In this document: piece after piece, positions 37,111 to 46,229 of the stretch
Numbering within the stretch: position 1 is the stretch's first letter
Layout of the letters: each line of letters opens with the position of its first letter
Source: Methanomassiliicoccaceae archaeon
GTDB taxonomy: Archaea > Thermoplasmatota > Thermoplasmata > Methanomassiliicoccales > Methanomethylophilaceae
Length of the DNA stretch: 64,000 nt
Reading direction: 5' to 3'
Assembly (NCBI GenBank): GCA_034928305.1
Contig: JAYFOZ010000001.1
Location: 1-64,000 of the forward strand
Made by a program: the position numbers and the translations under genes
Notes under the pieces: generated by a model
What the model was told of the DNA's origin: nothing
The model's database searches: none
What the model saw: only the letters and a program-made list of their open reading frames with translations

Positions 37111-38346
37111 TCATTCACACTCTGGTTCTTTGTATTTGATCGCCAACACGTCCAACTCCAGGACGACGCAGGGGACACCGAGGTATTCCGAGAAGTTTGG
37201 CCTGCTTCTCCCCCCGTCTCCGGAAACGAACTCTTTTATGTAAGTCCCGGACTCTGTCTCCAGCGTAAGGTCGAAGACATAATCGTCGACCGGTTCAGCC
37301 TCGACCCAGCGGATTCCTCTGTTACGAACGAGGTCGGCACGTCTGTGCTCGACACGGGTTGGAGTCCTCTGGTCGATGCGAACATCCTTGAACGCTAAGG
37401 CTACCCCATTTAGTTTCTCTTTATTAACTTTACCCTCGGATTTGACGCGTGCACGGTAAATTTTATCGGGATCCGCACCCTTGTACCTCTGTACTGCCTC
37501 GCGGTTCACCAAATGCAAGTCCCTGAATTGTGCCAGATCGGACCTGTTCGCCTCCTCTGCCAGGATTTTCAGGTCTATTTCCCTGATCTTGGGGCTGCTT
37601 ATCTCCAATACGAAAGGTCTGCCTTCCCCGAGCATTAGGGCATCTATGTCCTCCCTCCCCATCCCGTGGAAGAAATGTTCGTGCCCGCCGCTCATAACGA
37701 GGGCGATGTCCCCGATTATCTCCTGCACGGAAATCTGGTACATCTTGCCTGTACCGTTGCATCTGGGGCAGCCCTTGCCTTTGCACATCCTGCAAGGCCA
37801 TATGGTCTGAGGGATCTCCCTGCTGAGCTTATTGTAGCGGCCAGCTATGAATATCGGTTTCACGTCGAGTTCCACATCGGCGAATCGGGTGTCCACGCAT
37901 GCGACGACCTGGGGATTGGTGAATTCGACTTCCCTGTCGATAAGCGGGATCGACAGCTTACCGATCTCTCTGTTGAGCTCGGTTTTTATTTGTTCGCTCT
38001 TCTCAAGACCGAAACTCTCTACGATCTCCTTCTCCTTGGCAGTTATGGCGGGGTCGACCTTGCTGCCCACCAGGAAATTATCGGACTCGACGGCCCTTAT
38101 GGCGTCGGAAACGGCTTCAGCGAAGCGCGGAAGGAGATCGAACATGTTTCCGCACAACGGACAGGATTCGAGGGGCGGCGTGTTCCTCCCCTGCGAACAC
38201 AGTGCTCCGCGGAGCATCGTCCCGCGCACGTCGTTGGTCATTCCGGTGCCCTCTTTGCCGAACATGCGTCCGAGGCAGCGGTCGCAAAGACCCAGCTTGG
38301 CGAGTCCCTCGGCCTTGTCCATGTTATCGGATATCCAGTCTTCCAT
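37111..38346 (-). CDS. pus10: tRNA pseudouridine synthase Pus10
   Basis: 411 residues. Makes pseudouridine 54/55 in archaeal tRNA. N-terminal zinc cysteines (CDRCLGRMFG and CPLC), a THUMP-like middle, a CRMCKGKGCPRC cluster, and the catalytic aspartate loop GREDIDALMLGEGRPF. Length is normal. It lies 9 nt downstream of the KH protein gene. Confidence 0.93.
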   Translation of the reverse strand: MEDWISDNMDKAEGLAKLGLCDRCLGRMFGKEGTGMTNDVRGTMLRGALCSQGRNTPPLESCPLCGNMFDLLPRFAEAVSDAIRAVESDNFLVGSKVDPAITAKEKEIVESFGLEKSEQIKTELNREIGKLSIPLIDREVEFTNPQVVACVDTRFADVELDVKPIFIAGRYNKLSREIPQTIWPCRMCKGKGCPRCNGTGKMYQISVQEIIGDIALVMSGGHEHFFHGMGREDIDALMLGEGRPFVLEISSPKIREIDLKILAEEANRSDLAQFRDLHLVNREAVQRYKGADPDKIYRARVKSEGKVNKEKLNGVALAFKDVRIDQRTPTRVEHRRADLVRNRGIRWVEAEPVDDYVFDLTLETESGTYIKEFVSGDGGRSRPNFSEYLGVPCVVLELDVLAIKYKEPECE

Positions 38347-38355
38347 AGCAATACC

Positions 38356-38898
38356 TTAGATGTCGAATCCCATCTCGGCGATCCTCAGACGCGGCCTCTG
38401 ACTTTCCAGATAGTGGTATACGCTTGAGTGCTCGCTTCCGTTGAGTATCATTTCAATGGCCTGTTTGGCTATAGGGAGGCTTACCGAGTTGCCTATCAGC
38501 CCCACCGTGTTGCCGTAGATTATCATGTCGCAGCGGGTCAGGTCTTCTATTATACGACGTGTTTTGCCGTCCTTGCCGATAAGCCTGCCGCGTATCCTGT
38601 TGAGCTGATTGGTCCTGTCGCCGACGAATTCCTTCAGATCGATGATCTCCAGATACTCGTCGTCTTCCATGAGGCGCAACGCTTTTTCCGGGTTGTATCC
38701 CCTTCCGATGGCCTTTATGACGTCGGCCAGTTTGAGCGGCATCAGGGCATCCTCCGTTTTTTCCTCGTGGATGATCACCAGCCCGTCCTCTCTGATGTCT
38801 ATGGGTATCCCCGACGCCTCTTGCAACATTCTCTTTGTCTCACCGGATTTTCCGATGAGCGCCCCGACCCTGTCGGCCGTGACCCTGACGGTCCTCAT
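38356..38898 (-). CDS. KH-domain protein Pno1/Dim2-like
   Basis: 180 residues with two KH domains (IGKSGETKRMLQEASG in the first; GRLIGKDGKTRRIIEDLT in the second). Archaeal Dim2/Pno1 binds the 3' end of 16S rRNA and works with aIF2 and Rio proteins in small-subunit maturation. Overlaps the rio1 end by 4 nt, consistent with coupling. Confidence 0.92.
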   Translation of the reverse strand: MRTVRVTADRVGALIGKSGETKRMLQEASGIPIDIREDGLVIIHEEKTEDALMPLKLADVIKAIGRGYNPEKALRLMEDDEYLEIIDLKEFVGDRTNQLNRIRGRLIGKDGKTRRIIEDLTRCDMIIYGNTVGLIGNSVSLPIAKQAIEMILNGSEHSSVYHYLESQRPRLRIAEMGFDI

Positions 38899-39695
38899 GT
38901 ATCTTCTTCCTCCTCTTCTTCGCTTGATGTGTTAAGCGTTTCTTCCATAATCACGCCGGGTTCGATAATTTCCGCTCCGCGGAATTTGAAAAACCGGTTT
39001 ACGTTTCTTATATCTCTCTCCAGGAGCTCCTTCGCTCCCGGATAGTCGTTCGTCATCGCCTGACCGCAGTCGATCAATACAGGACCGTCAGACGTCATCA
39101 GCACGTTGTACTCGCTGAGGTCGCCGTGCACCAGGTGCGCGTCCTTCCATCCGTCGATTATGAACGAAACGACTTCGTCGTAAGTTTCTGTGGGATCCTC
39201 GAGAATGACGTCCTTGAGTTGCGGCGAAGGCCCGGTCTCATCTCCTATGAACTCCTCTACAAGGCAGTTCTTGTCGTAGGCGATCGGTTCGGGGACAGGT
39301 ATGCCGGCCTCATAGTAACGTTGCAGGTTCTTGAACTCTTTCTGCGCCCACGCATATATCATTTTCACGCGGTTGCCCGAGACCCCTCTGAACCTCGGGT
39401 CCCCTTCGATATATCTGGAAAGTCTTTTGAAAGTCGAAGTGGTAGTTCTGAATATCTTAAGTGCCAAAGGTCCATTTTCAGGGTCCTCGGCGTAGAAGAC
39501 GTTCCCTTCCTTTCCGGTAGATATGGGGTAGCGCACGGCGTCAATTACTCCGGAGGTCATGAAATCATAGAGCGTCATCAACGTCCTTCTGTCGAAGACC
39601 TCGCCCTCTGTCTGCCTCTCGTCGCCGGTCCTATTGGTCTTAAGGTTGTCGACATGCCTCTCCATGTAGGAGTAGATCTCGTCATAGGAGGTCAT
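38895..39695 (-). CDS. rio1: RIO1 atypical protein kinase
   Basis: 266 residues. The flexible ATP loop STGKEGNVFYAE (about residues 59-70), the catalytic loop LVHGDLSEYNVLM and the metal loop LIDCGQAM mark RIO1; the last differs from the usual IDVSQ. C-terminal acidic tail (SSEEEEEEDT). Acts in 30S subunit maturation. Its neighbours Pno1 and aIF1A are conserved partners. Confidence 0.93.
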   Translation of the reverse strand: MTSYDEIYSYMERHVDNLKTNRTGDERQTEGEVFDRRTLMTLYDFMTSGVIDAVRYPISTGKEGNVFYAEDPENGPLALKIFRTTTSTFKRLSRYIEGDPRFRGVSGNRVKMIYAWAQKEFKNLQRYYEAGIPVPEPIAYDKNCLVEEFIGDETGPSPQLKDVILEDPTETYDEVVSFIIDGWKDAHLVHGDLSEYNVLMTSDGPVLIDCGQAMTNDYPGAKELLERDIRNVNRFFKFRGAEIIEPGVIMEETLNTSSEEEEEEDT

Positions 39696-39708
39696 GCCGG
39701 TTCAAGCC

Positions 39709-40041
39709 TCAGTAGATGTCGATGGTCTTGGGGATCTTGTGCCTCTTGCTGAGGTTGACTGCCTGGGTCCTTGTGTACCTGAACCTTATGTCACATTTGT
39801 CAGGTTGAAAGTCCCAGATGGAAACTATCAGGAGGTCGCCTTCTCTGATCCACATGCGCTTCTTGATCCTTCCGGGAATGCGCCCCATCCGGGATACGCC
39901 GTCCTCGCACATGACCTTGATCTTGGAGGCCCCCAGCAGCTGGTCCGCAATTCCGAATATCTCTCCTTCTTTGATGTTGGGTAGGCGTATCCTCGATACA
40001 TCCTCCTCATCACTCTCTAGCGGTCCCTTATCTACTACCAT
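39709..40041 (-). CDS. eif1A: Translation initiation factor aIF1A
   Basis: 110 residues, OB fold. GEIFGIADQLLGASKIKVMC and MGRIPGRIKKRMWI are characteristic. It occupies the ribosomal A site during initiation. First gene of the leftward informational run; upstream lies tRNA-Glu on the other strand. Confidence 0.95.
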   Translation of the reverse strand: MVVDKGPLESDEEDVSRIRLPNIKEGEIFGIADQLLGASKIKVMCEDGVSRMGRIPGRIKKRMWIREGDLLIVSIWDFQPDKCDIRFRYTRTQAVNLSKRHKIPKTIDIY

Positions 40042-40160
40042 AGCCTTGCCATGTCCGCTGTCTTATATTAATAATTTCTTGTCGAACGCTTCAAAAGGCC
40101 GGAATTCGGCCTGTCCTTTACACAAACTATTTTAATCCTATCCAAATATGGACGCCTTAC

Positions 40161-40236
40161 GCTCCGGTAGTGTAGTGGCCAATCATTCGGCCCTTTCGAG
40201 GCCGACACTCGGGTTCGAATCCCGACCGGAGCACCA
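40161..40236 (+). tRNA. tRNA-Glu (TTC)
   Basis: Acceptor GCTCCGG/CCGGAGC, anticodon stem CGGCC/GGCCG with loop CTTTCGA, so anticodon TTC (glutamate GAA/GAG). The T arm is TCGGG-TTCGAAT-CCCGA, and CCA is encoded. Confidence 0.95.
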
Positions 40237-40259
40237 TTTTCACCTTTCGAACTGTGTGT

Positions 40260-41393
40260 TCAATATGTTTTCGTCGGCGTTCTTGTTTTGAACCCCAATA
40301 TCCGTTTGCGGTAGTCGACGCTCTTTTTCGATATCTCGTCGACGTTCTTCCGGTTCACAACATATACATCAGGCAGCTTTTTGGGGTTGGCCGCAAGCAT
40401 GGCGTCCATCAGGTAGCGGTCCGGGAAATCCCAGCTTTTAAGCGATTTCCTGTTCCAGTTGTCCGCCAGGTCCATCACGGCCTCGATCCCCTCGTTGTAG
40501 AATGCCTGAAGCAGCACCGCGGCGACCGTACAGTCGTTGGAAAGCACGGCCACGTTGCTCCCGCGGACAGCGAAGTCCTCGCCGTTGAATGAAAGTGCCA
40601 GCCCCCCGCTCTCGTTCACAAGTTCCATCGCCTGGTAGTCGGAGGTGTCGCTGCCGATATACGCGGTGCCGTCGAGATCCACCGACGTCTTGCGCCTTAT
40701 CTCCAGCAAAGTATAGGCCTTCTCGTTCGAACCGATGGAGTTCATCGAGCGCATTATCGAGCCGGAGGACTGCATCGGAACCATGTCCGCTACGACCTCG
40801 TCCAGCTTTTTCAGTATCTTCACGTCGTCCGCGGCCAGCTCCATCGGGACGTTGAGCTTGTATTCCATCTTCGGTATCTTGAGGGAGGCGATGTCCGACG
40901 CGGCCTCTCTTAGCGACCTGCCTTCCTGCCTCGTTATCTCATGGCCGTCCAGGCTGAGCTCGGTGTAGCTGATGTTCCCCATCGGGATGTCGAGCCCCTC
41001 GCATACGTTCATGACGTCATGCTCGTAAAGGCTGGTGGTGATGAACGTAGGCATCACGTTGAGGGCATAACGCATGACCTGTCCGGCACCGGGCATAAGG
41101 TCCAGGGAGTCCGCGCTGGCGCCGTATATCTGCAAATCCGTGGCTCCGAACGCCTTCAGGAACGGAGCAATCATTTTCATAGTGTTTCCGGAGCGGCTGT
41201 CATCGCGGTTCAGGACATATGCGCATAGGGAATCGTATCTCGAAACGACGTCGTAGAAGTGCCCCCCGTTCCTTATGAACCGTTCGCAGATGTCCCTTGT
41301 GCCGTTGTTCCTCGTAAGGAATCCCCAGCAGCTGCAGACGAACTGCTTGTCGTTTATGAACCCGAGGTCGTCCAGAGTATCGAATTCGCCCAT
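40260..41393 (-). CDS. HAD-like protein related to archaeal EhaR-type proteins, nucleophile lost
   Basis: 377 residues. The segment GGHFYDVVSRYDSLCAYV and IAPFLKAFGATDLQI resembles the HAD-superfamily proteins annotated as EhaR (energy-converting hydrogenase A subunit R) in methanogens. Their first motif is an aspartate-containing loop near the N-terminus; here the matching position reads FVCSCWGFLT and lacks the aspartates. The C-terminal part has YIGSDTSDYQAMEL, like a HAD motif IV. The family link is from memory of the pattern and needs a profile search. 4 nt upstream of the formyltransferase gene's stop. Confidence 0.5.
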   Translation of the reverse strand: MGEFDTLDDLGFINDKQFVCSCWGFLTRNNGTRDICERFIRNGGHFYDVVSRYDSLCAYVLNRDDSRSGNTMKMIAPFLKAFGATDLQIYGASADSLDLMPGAGQVMRYALNVMPTFITTSLYEHDVMNVCEGLDIPMGNISYTELSLDGHEITRQEGRSLREAASDIASLKIPKMEYKLNVPMELAADDVKILKKLDEVVADMVPMQSSGSIMRSMNSIGSNEKAYTLLEIRRKTSVDLDGTAYIGSDTSDYQAMELVNESGGLALSFNGEDFAVRGSNVAVLSNDCTVAAVLLQAFYNEGIEAVMDLADNWNRKSLKSWDFPDRYLMDAMLAANPKKLPDVYVVNRKNVDEISKKSVDYRKRILGFKTRTPTKTY

Positions 41394-41397
41394 TGGA

Positions 41398-42219
41398 TCA
41401 TCTCAGCGAGGCATCTACTTCCTTCGTAAGGTCGTATGGATGCTCTAGTTCCGATGCTCCCGAATACAGGGTCTTGTCCCTGATCGAGACCCTTCCGTCG
41501 GCGAAGGCCTTTATCGTCGACACGATCAACGGCAGCTCGCGCATCGCGCCTTCGTCCCGGATCTTCTTGAAAAGCGGTTCTTCCGTGCCCTCGTCGTCTT
41601 TTATCTGGTCGAAGGTCCTGCCCTTGAGCTTTTTAGTAAATTTATCCCAAAGGTCGTCGTATCCGTGGCCCTTTATCGAGAATCCGCAGTAAGTTACCGC
41701 CGCCCCGCGGTCCCATTCTTCCGTGCACATGTGCATCATGGCGCCCTGTCTTACCGCTTTTTGGGATATGAGCTCCCAGATCACGTCTTCCCAGGTTCCT
41801 TTGGGGCCATCGGGCAGGGCAGGATGGAGGTTAAGCAGATCATATGTTTTGCAGGTCTCGTCGTCCACCCAAAGCATATATCCGGCAAGGACGCCGAGGT
41901 CGAATTTGAAGGTCCGGGTCTTCTCTCTGAGGGATTTCCCGTATTCGGCCCTCCATTTGTCCTCGTTCTCTCGCCTAAGTTCGGGTTTGAATTTTTTCCA
42001 CGAACTCAGAACAAGCGGTATCCCGTATCCGCGGACCATGTCAAAGAACATCTGTCTCTGATCTTTGCGGGGGTTGTTGTCTTCTGTATTGTCCCAGTTG
42101 CAGAAAACGAAGGCTATCTCTATGTCGAGCTTGCCCTTTGCCTTCTCGTCCATCACGGCCTTCAGGAGATTCCTGGAGCCCGGCCCCCTCCCCGTTGAGA
42201 ACCAGCCTATTCTTAGCAT
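41398..42219 (-). CDS. Formyltransferase-family protein (PurN-like)
   Basis: 273 residues from ATG 42217-42219, chosen for TTAGGAAG just upstream; ATG 42237 is an alternative. Starts LRIGWFSTGRGPGSRNLL, like glycinamide ribonucleotide formyltransferases, and carries the catalytic LLNLHPALPDGPKGT (Asn-x-His). C-terminal half longer than in PurN. The substrate may not be GAR; this longer archaeal variant is annotated only as formyltransferase-like. Confidence 0.75.
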   Translation of the reverse strand: MLRIGWFSTGRGPGSRNLLKAVMDEKAKGKLDIEIAFVFCNWDNTEDNNPRKDQRQMFFDMVRGYGIPLVLSSWKKFKPELRRENEDKWRAEYGKSLREKTRTFKFDLGVLAGYMLWVDDETCKTYDLLNLHPALPDGPKGTWEDVIWELISQKAVRQGAMMHMCTEEWDRGAAVTYCGFSIKGHGYDDLWDKFTKKLKGRTFDQIKDDEGTEEPLFKKIRDEGAMRELPLIVSTIKAFADGRVSIRDKTLYSGASELEHPYDLTKEVDASLR

Positions 42220-42249
42220 CGTCTTCCTAACCCTCATCAGTGTATTTTA

Positions 42250-42657
42250 TTATATGTCGAACAGAACGGTGACGCTAGGCGTCTTCGCATCCACATCGAG
42301 CATATGGTACGTCACGGCCTTAACCTCGGTCCTGGCCTTATGCCTGCCAAGGTCGAGGTCCTCTCCCTCTGCATCGCATATGACGCTGTCCCCGCTGAAC
42401 CGCACCGAGAACCTGCATAGGAAGATCCGTTCCGTTTCCTGTATGAAAAGGAGTTCTGAAAGGAAGTTGTAGAGCCGTTCCTCGGAGGTATCTCCCTCGG
42501 TCTCTGTGTGGACGGTCCTCTTGGGGGACACGCCCCTCAGGTCGAGGGTCTGATCGAACATCGCGTACGCCGCGTTGGCAAAACACTCCTCGAGCGTGCT
42601 CCCGGTGCACCTTACGAATGCGTCCGCGGTATGTTCCAGCCTCTCATAGGAATGCAT
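42250..42657 (-). CDS. Archease
   Basis: 135 residues. The archease pattern is clear: YERLEHTADAFVRCTG at the N-terminus and FLSELLFIQETE in the middle, and a C-terminal DVDAKTPSVTVLFDI. It activates the RNA ligase RtcB for tRNA splicing. The RtcB gene is not in the window. Upstream lies a short AT-rich gap shared with nadX. Confidence 0.93.
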   Translation of the reverse strand: MHSYERLEHTADAFVRCTGSTLEECFANAAYAMFDQTLDLRGVSPKRTVHTETEGDTSEERLYNFLSELLFIQETERIFLCRFSVRFSGDSVICDAEGEDLDLGRHKARTEVKAVTYHMLDVDAKTPSVTVLFDI

Positions 42658-42806
42658 GGGGCGTGATATGTCTACACGTTAAAGGAACCATCGGAACGTT
42701 CGCAAAATAGATTTGTTTTCGATATTCGAAAAATAAATACTCAAAACGTAAAAAAAGTGCATATGATATCCGACATACGAAGACAAAAGCGGTTGTCTGC
42801 GTAAGT

Positions 42807-42815
42807 TCTTAATAT
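42807..42815 (+). promoter_or_regulatory. TATA-like box of nadX
   Basis: TTCTTAATA lies about 22 nt before the ATG at 42837, with no ribosome binding site between; consistent with a leaderless mRNA. The region from 42658 to 42836 is AT-rich and otherwise empty. Confidence 0.45.
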
Positions 42816-42836
42816 GTCGGTTTATTTGCTGGAATT

Positions 42837-43643
42837 ATGCGTATTACAATAATAGGCTGCGGTTTCATCGGGTCCTTTCTCGCGAGAACCGCGGACAGCA
42901 TGAGCGAGGTCAAGCGCATCTACCTTTACGATACGAACCGCCAGGCCGCCGAACATGTTGCATCCATGACCAAGAAAGGAATAGTAACGGACTCTGTCGA
43001 AGAAGAGCTATACCATTGCGACCTGGTGATCGAGGCGGCATCGCAGGCCGCCGCCAAAGCCTTCGCACCCATAGTGGTCGAAAGGGGAGTGAGCGTGATG
43101 CTCATGTCCGTAGGGGCGCTCGTGGACGACGATTTCAGGAACATGGTGTTCCAAAAAGCGTCTAAGACGGAGTCCTGCATATACATCCCCTCCGGGGCCG
43201 TATGCGGCGTGGACGGGCTTAGGGCCGCCAGGGAGGCCGACATGGAATACGTGGAACTTATAACCACGAAGGCGCCGAAGAGCCTGGAGGACATCCCGTA
43301 CGTTCTTGAGAAGGGCATAGTCGTGGACGACCTGAAAGAGAAGACGGTGATCTACACCGGTACCGCCAGAGAGGCCGTCAAGCTCTTCCCGAAGAACATC
43401 AACGTCGCGGCGACCGTCAGCCTGTTCGGGATCGGTTTCGACAAGACGAAGGTCACGATCGTCGCAGACCCCAAGATCACAAGCAACTCCCACGAGCTCA
43501 GATATAAGGGGGTTTTCGGCGAGACGGTGTGCCACACATACAACGTGCCGTCCCCGGAGAATCCAAGGACCTCTCATCTGGCCGCACTTTCGGCGGCCCA
43601 CGCACTGAGGAGTTTGGTCAAGAACGTATGGATAGCTCTCTGA
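42837..43643 (+). CDS. nadX: L-aspartate dehydrogenase
   Basis: 268 residues. Oxidises aspartate to iminoaspartate for NAD biosynthesis. Rossmann motif ITIIGCGFIGSFLAR at the start, IPSGAVCGVDGLRAA in the middle, and FPKNINVAATVSLFGIGFDKTKV, the substrate region. Length is normal for NadX. No nadA or nadC is next to it. Confidence 0.92.
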   Translation: MRITIIGCGFIGSFLARTADSMSEVKRIYLYDTNRQAAEHVASMTKKGIVTDSVEEELYHCDLVIEAASQAAAKAFAPIVVERGVSVMLMSVGALVDDDFRNMVFQKASKTESCIYIPSGAVCGVDGLRAAREADMEYVELITTKAPKSLEDIPYVLEKGIVVDDLKEKTVIYTGTAREAVKLFPKNINVAATVSLFGIGFDKTKVTIVADPKITSNSHELRYKGVFGETVCHTYNVPSPENPRTSHLAALSAAHALRSLVKNVWIAL

Positions 43644-43678
43644 AAACATATTCATAAAACCACTTCGATGCGGGTGGT

Positions 43679-44761
43679 ATGTTTTCTTCCAGGGCCGAGA
43701 GGCTTACAGGCAATGCGCCCGATGTTGATGCCATAGTCATTCTCAACGGGCAGGATCCGTTCCTCGACTCTACTTTCTGGTATCTGACAGAACAGCTTTC
43801 CGGCACCTTCGAGGGAGGTATCGCTGTAGTAAGGGACGGCAGACTGGACGTCATCGTAAGCTCCCTGGAGGCCGAGTGCGCCAAGGAAGGAAAGGGAGAG
43901 ATACATGAGTACAGGGACCGGGAAGACCGCAATAACATTCTGAAGGGGCTCCTCGATGGTTGTGGAAACGTAGGTTTCAACGTGCACAGCGCGCCGTACT
44001 CGTCCGTAGAATATGTCAGAAAGCTCACGGAGGCAAAGGTGGTCGATGCTACCAGGAGCATAAACGATACGGTTTCCGTTAAAGATGAAAAGGAGATCGA
44101 GGCCATCCGTAGAGCATGTAAGATATCGTCCAAGGTGGCCGGGGAAATACCCAGCATGCTGAAGGCCGACATCACCGAGAAGGATGTCGCGGCCATGATG
44201 GACAGAAGGATGAGGGAGCTCGGCGGAGAGGGCAATGCCTTCGAGACTATCGCAGCGTTCGGGCGCAACGCATCGATGCCGCATCACTCGCCAACGGAAC
44301 AAAAGCTCAAAAAGGGAGATGTGGCACTGTTCGATTTCGGCACCAAGTTCAACAGGTACTGCTCGGATATGACCCGTACCGTTTTCTTCGGCGAGCCGAA
44401 GGACGTGCTGAAGAGGGCATACACGACCGTCAAGGAGGCCCAGGAGGCAGGATTCCAATGCTACCGCGACGGAGCTAGGGCTGCCGAGGCCGACATCGAG
44501 GCCAGAAAGGTCATCGATGCCGGAGAGTTCAAGGGCAGGATGATCCATACGTTCGGGCACGGCATAGGGATGGACGTCCACGAGGCGATATCCATCTACT
44601 GCAAATCGGAGCAGGTCCTGAAGTCCGGGAACGTGGTATCCGCGGAGCCCGGAATTTATCTTCCGGGGGTCGGAGGCATACGCATAGAGGATACATGTCT
44701 CGTCAAGGCAGGCGGGGCCGAGCGGCTGACGTCGTTCGACCGCGAGCTCACCATAGTGTGA
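43679..44761 (+). CDS. M24 metallopeptidase (Xaa-Pro aminopeptidase type)
   Basis: 360 residues: N-terminal creatinase-like domain, then the pita-bread domain with metal ligands visible in ALFDFGTKFNRYCSDMTRT, HTFGHGIGMDVHEA and VVSAEPGIYLPGVGGIRIED. Cleaves an N-terminal residue before proline. Codirectional with nadX but with a 35-nt gap; convergent with the cyclophilin-like gene. Confidence 0.93.
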   Translation: MFSSRAERLTGNAPDVDAIVILNGQDPFLDSTFWYLTEQLSGTFEGGIAVVRDGRLDVIVSSLEAECAKEGKGEIHEYRDREDRNNILKGLLDGCGNVGFNVHSAPYSSVEYVRKLTEAKVVDATRSINDTVSVKDEKEIEAIRRACKISSKVAGEIPSMLKADITEKDVAAMMDRRMRELGGEGNAFETIAAFGRNASMPHHSPTEQKLKKGDVALFDFGTKFNRYCSDMTRTVFFGEPKDVLKRAYTTVKEAQEAGFQCYRDGARAAEADIEARKVIDAGEFKGRMIHTFGHGIGMDVHEAISIYCKSEQVLKSGNVVSAEPGIYLPGVGGIRIEDTCLVKAGGAERLTSFDRELTIV

Positions 44762-45139
44762 TCAGAACGCGTATTCTAAAAGGACACGCTGCCTGTCGCC
44801 CGAGTCCTCGATCCCATCGCAGTCCTCGATATGACCTATTTTGATCACCGGGAATGGGGAGACAGGTCTGCCGTCCTCGCCGCTCAGCGGCGTCGGACCG
44901 TAGAAAATGCAGAGCGCTCCGGGCGCGGGCCACCAGGCCACATCTCCCTTCTCGAGAACGGTGATCCTTTCCGAGCCGGAGTTCCTGGCATCGATGGGCA
45001 TCTCGAAGTAGATCTCGCCGCCCATCATATTGATGTCGGCCTTAAAAGGTAAAGAAAGCCAGATGGCGTTGGAGACGTCGGAGTCATCCAGTTCGGCATA
45101 GTACTCGCCGCTCCTTGTGACAACCTTCATTCTGCTCAC
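44762..45139 (-). CDS. Cyclophilin-like fold protein (PF04126 type)
   Basis: 125 residues. The C-terminal pattern GDVAWWPAPGALCIFYGPTP is typical of the archaeal cyclophilin-like domain (beta-barrel, about 120 residues). Biochemical role unknown. Start GTG 45137-45139 has GGTGG 4 nt upstream; ATG three codons further in is an alternative. Confidence 0.82.
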   Translation of the reverse strand: MSRMKVVTRSGEYYAELDDSDVSNAIWLSLPFKADINMMGGEIYFEMPIDARNSGSERITVLEKGDVAWWPAPGALCIFYGPTPLSGEDGRPVSPFPVIKIGHIEDCDGIEDSGDRQRVLLEYAF

Positions 45140-45159
45140 AGCGCCACCCGGCCCTTAAT

Positions 45160-46161
45160 TCAGTTTTTCTTTTTCTTTTCGAAGAGCTTTCTGATCTCTC
45201 TGCCGGTGATCTCGATCTGGAGGTTCTTCTCCTTCTCTTCCATCGCCTTGAGGTTCTTCAGGTCGTTCGCCCACTCTGCCGTCCAGTCGTCCTTGAACTT
45301 CCCGGACTCGATGTCGTCCAGGATCTTCTTCATTCCATTCTCGGATTCCTTGGTTATGACGAGGTCCCTCTTTGTGAGGCCTCCGTACTCGGCCGTGTTG
45401 GAAACAACGTGCCACATTTTCTCGAAACCGCCCTCGTTGATCAGGTCGACGATGAGCTTTGACTCATGGCAGACCTCGAAATATGCCATCTCGGGAGGAT
45501 ATCCTGCATCTACCAGGGTCTTGAATCCGGACTTGATCAGACCGGTCGTTCCTCCGCAGAGCACTGCCTGCTCTCCGAACAGGTCGGTAAGGGTCTCGTA
45601 TTCAAAAGTCGTCTCGAAGACGCCTGCGCGGGTAGATCCGAGTCCCTTCGCAAGTGCCAGCGCGATTTTCTTCGCATTGCCCGTGTAGTCCTGGTGGACG
45701 CAGACAAGGGCGGGAACTCCGAATCCTTCTACGAAGACGTCCCTCTCTTTGTCCCCGGGAGCCTTCGGAGCCATCATTATGACGTCGACGTTCTTCGGGG
45801 GAACGATCGTTTTATAGATTATGGCGAAACCGTGGGCGAACTCCAGTGCACATCCTTCTCTGATGTTGGGTTCGACGAACTGCTTGTACACCTTGGGCTG
45901 AACTTCGTCCGGCAAGAGCATCATGACGACGTCCGCGGTCTTGGCGGCCTCGGCGAATTCGACGACCTTGAAGCCGTCCTCTTTCGCTTTGTTCCATGAT
46001 TTTCCGTCCTTCCTGAGTCCGATCACGACATTGAGGCCGGAGTCCCTGAAGCACAGGGCCTGAGCCCTCCCCTGGGATCCGTAGCCCATAACGGCGACCG
46101 TTTTTCCTTTAAGGACATCAATGTCCACATCTGCATCGTGGTAAATCTTCATTTTATCCAC
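45160..46161 (-). CDS. ilvC: Ketol-acid reductoisomerase
   Basis: 333 residues, class I KARI. Isomerises and reduces acetolactate with NADPH in valine/isoleucine synthesis. AVMGYGSQGRAQALCFRD is the cofactor motif; the C-terminal knotted domain carries the metal-binding ECxCE-like region (DLFGEQAVLCGGTTGLI). Highly charged KKKKN end. Second gene after ilvB, 68 nt downstream. Confidence 0.95.
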   Translation of the reverse strand: MDKMKIYHDADVDIDVLKGKTVAVMGYGSQGRAQALCFRDSGLNVVIGLRKDGKSWNKAKEDGFKVVEFAEAAKTADVVMMLLPDEVQPKVYKQFVEPNIREGCALEFAHGFAIIYKTIVPPKNVDVIMMAPKAPGDKERDVFVEGFGVPALVCVHQDYTGNAKKIALALAKGLGSTRAGVFETTFEYETLTDLFGEQAVLCGGTTGLIKSGFKTLVDAGYPPEMAYFEVCHESKLIVDLINEGGFEKMWHVVSNTAEYGGLTKRDLVITKESENGMKKILDDIESGKFKDDWTAEWANDLKNLKAMEEKEKNLQIEITGREIRKLFEKKKKN

Positions 46162-46229
46162 CTATTGAGGGGTTCAACCGCTTTATAGACTAAAAGGTAT
46201 CGTTCCCGCCCGTAAGGCATCTCGGCGAT

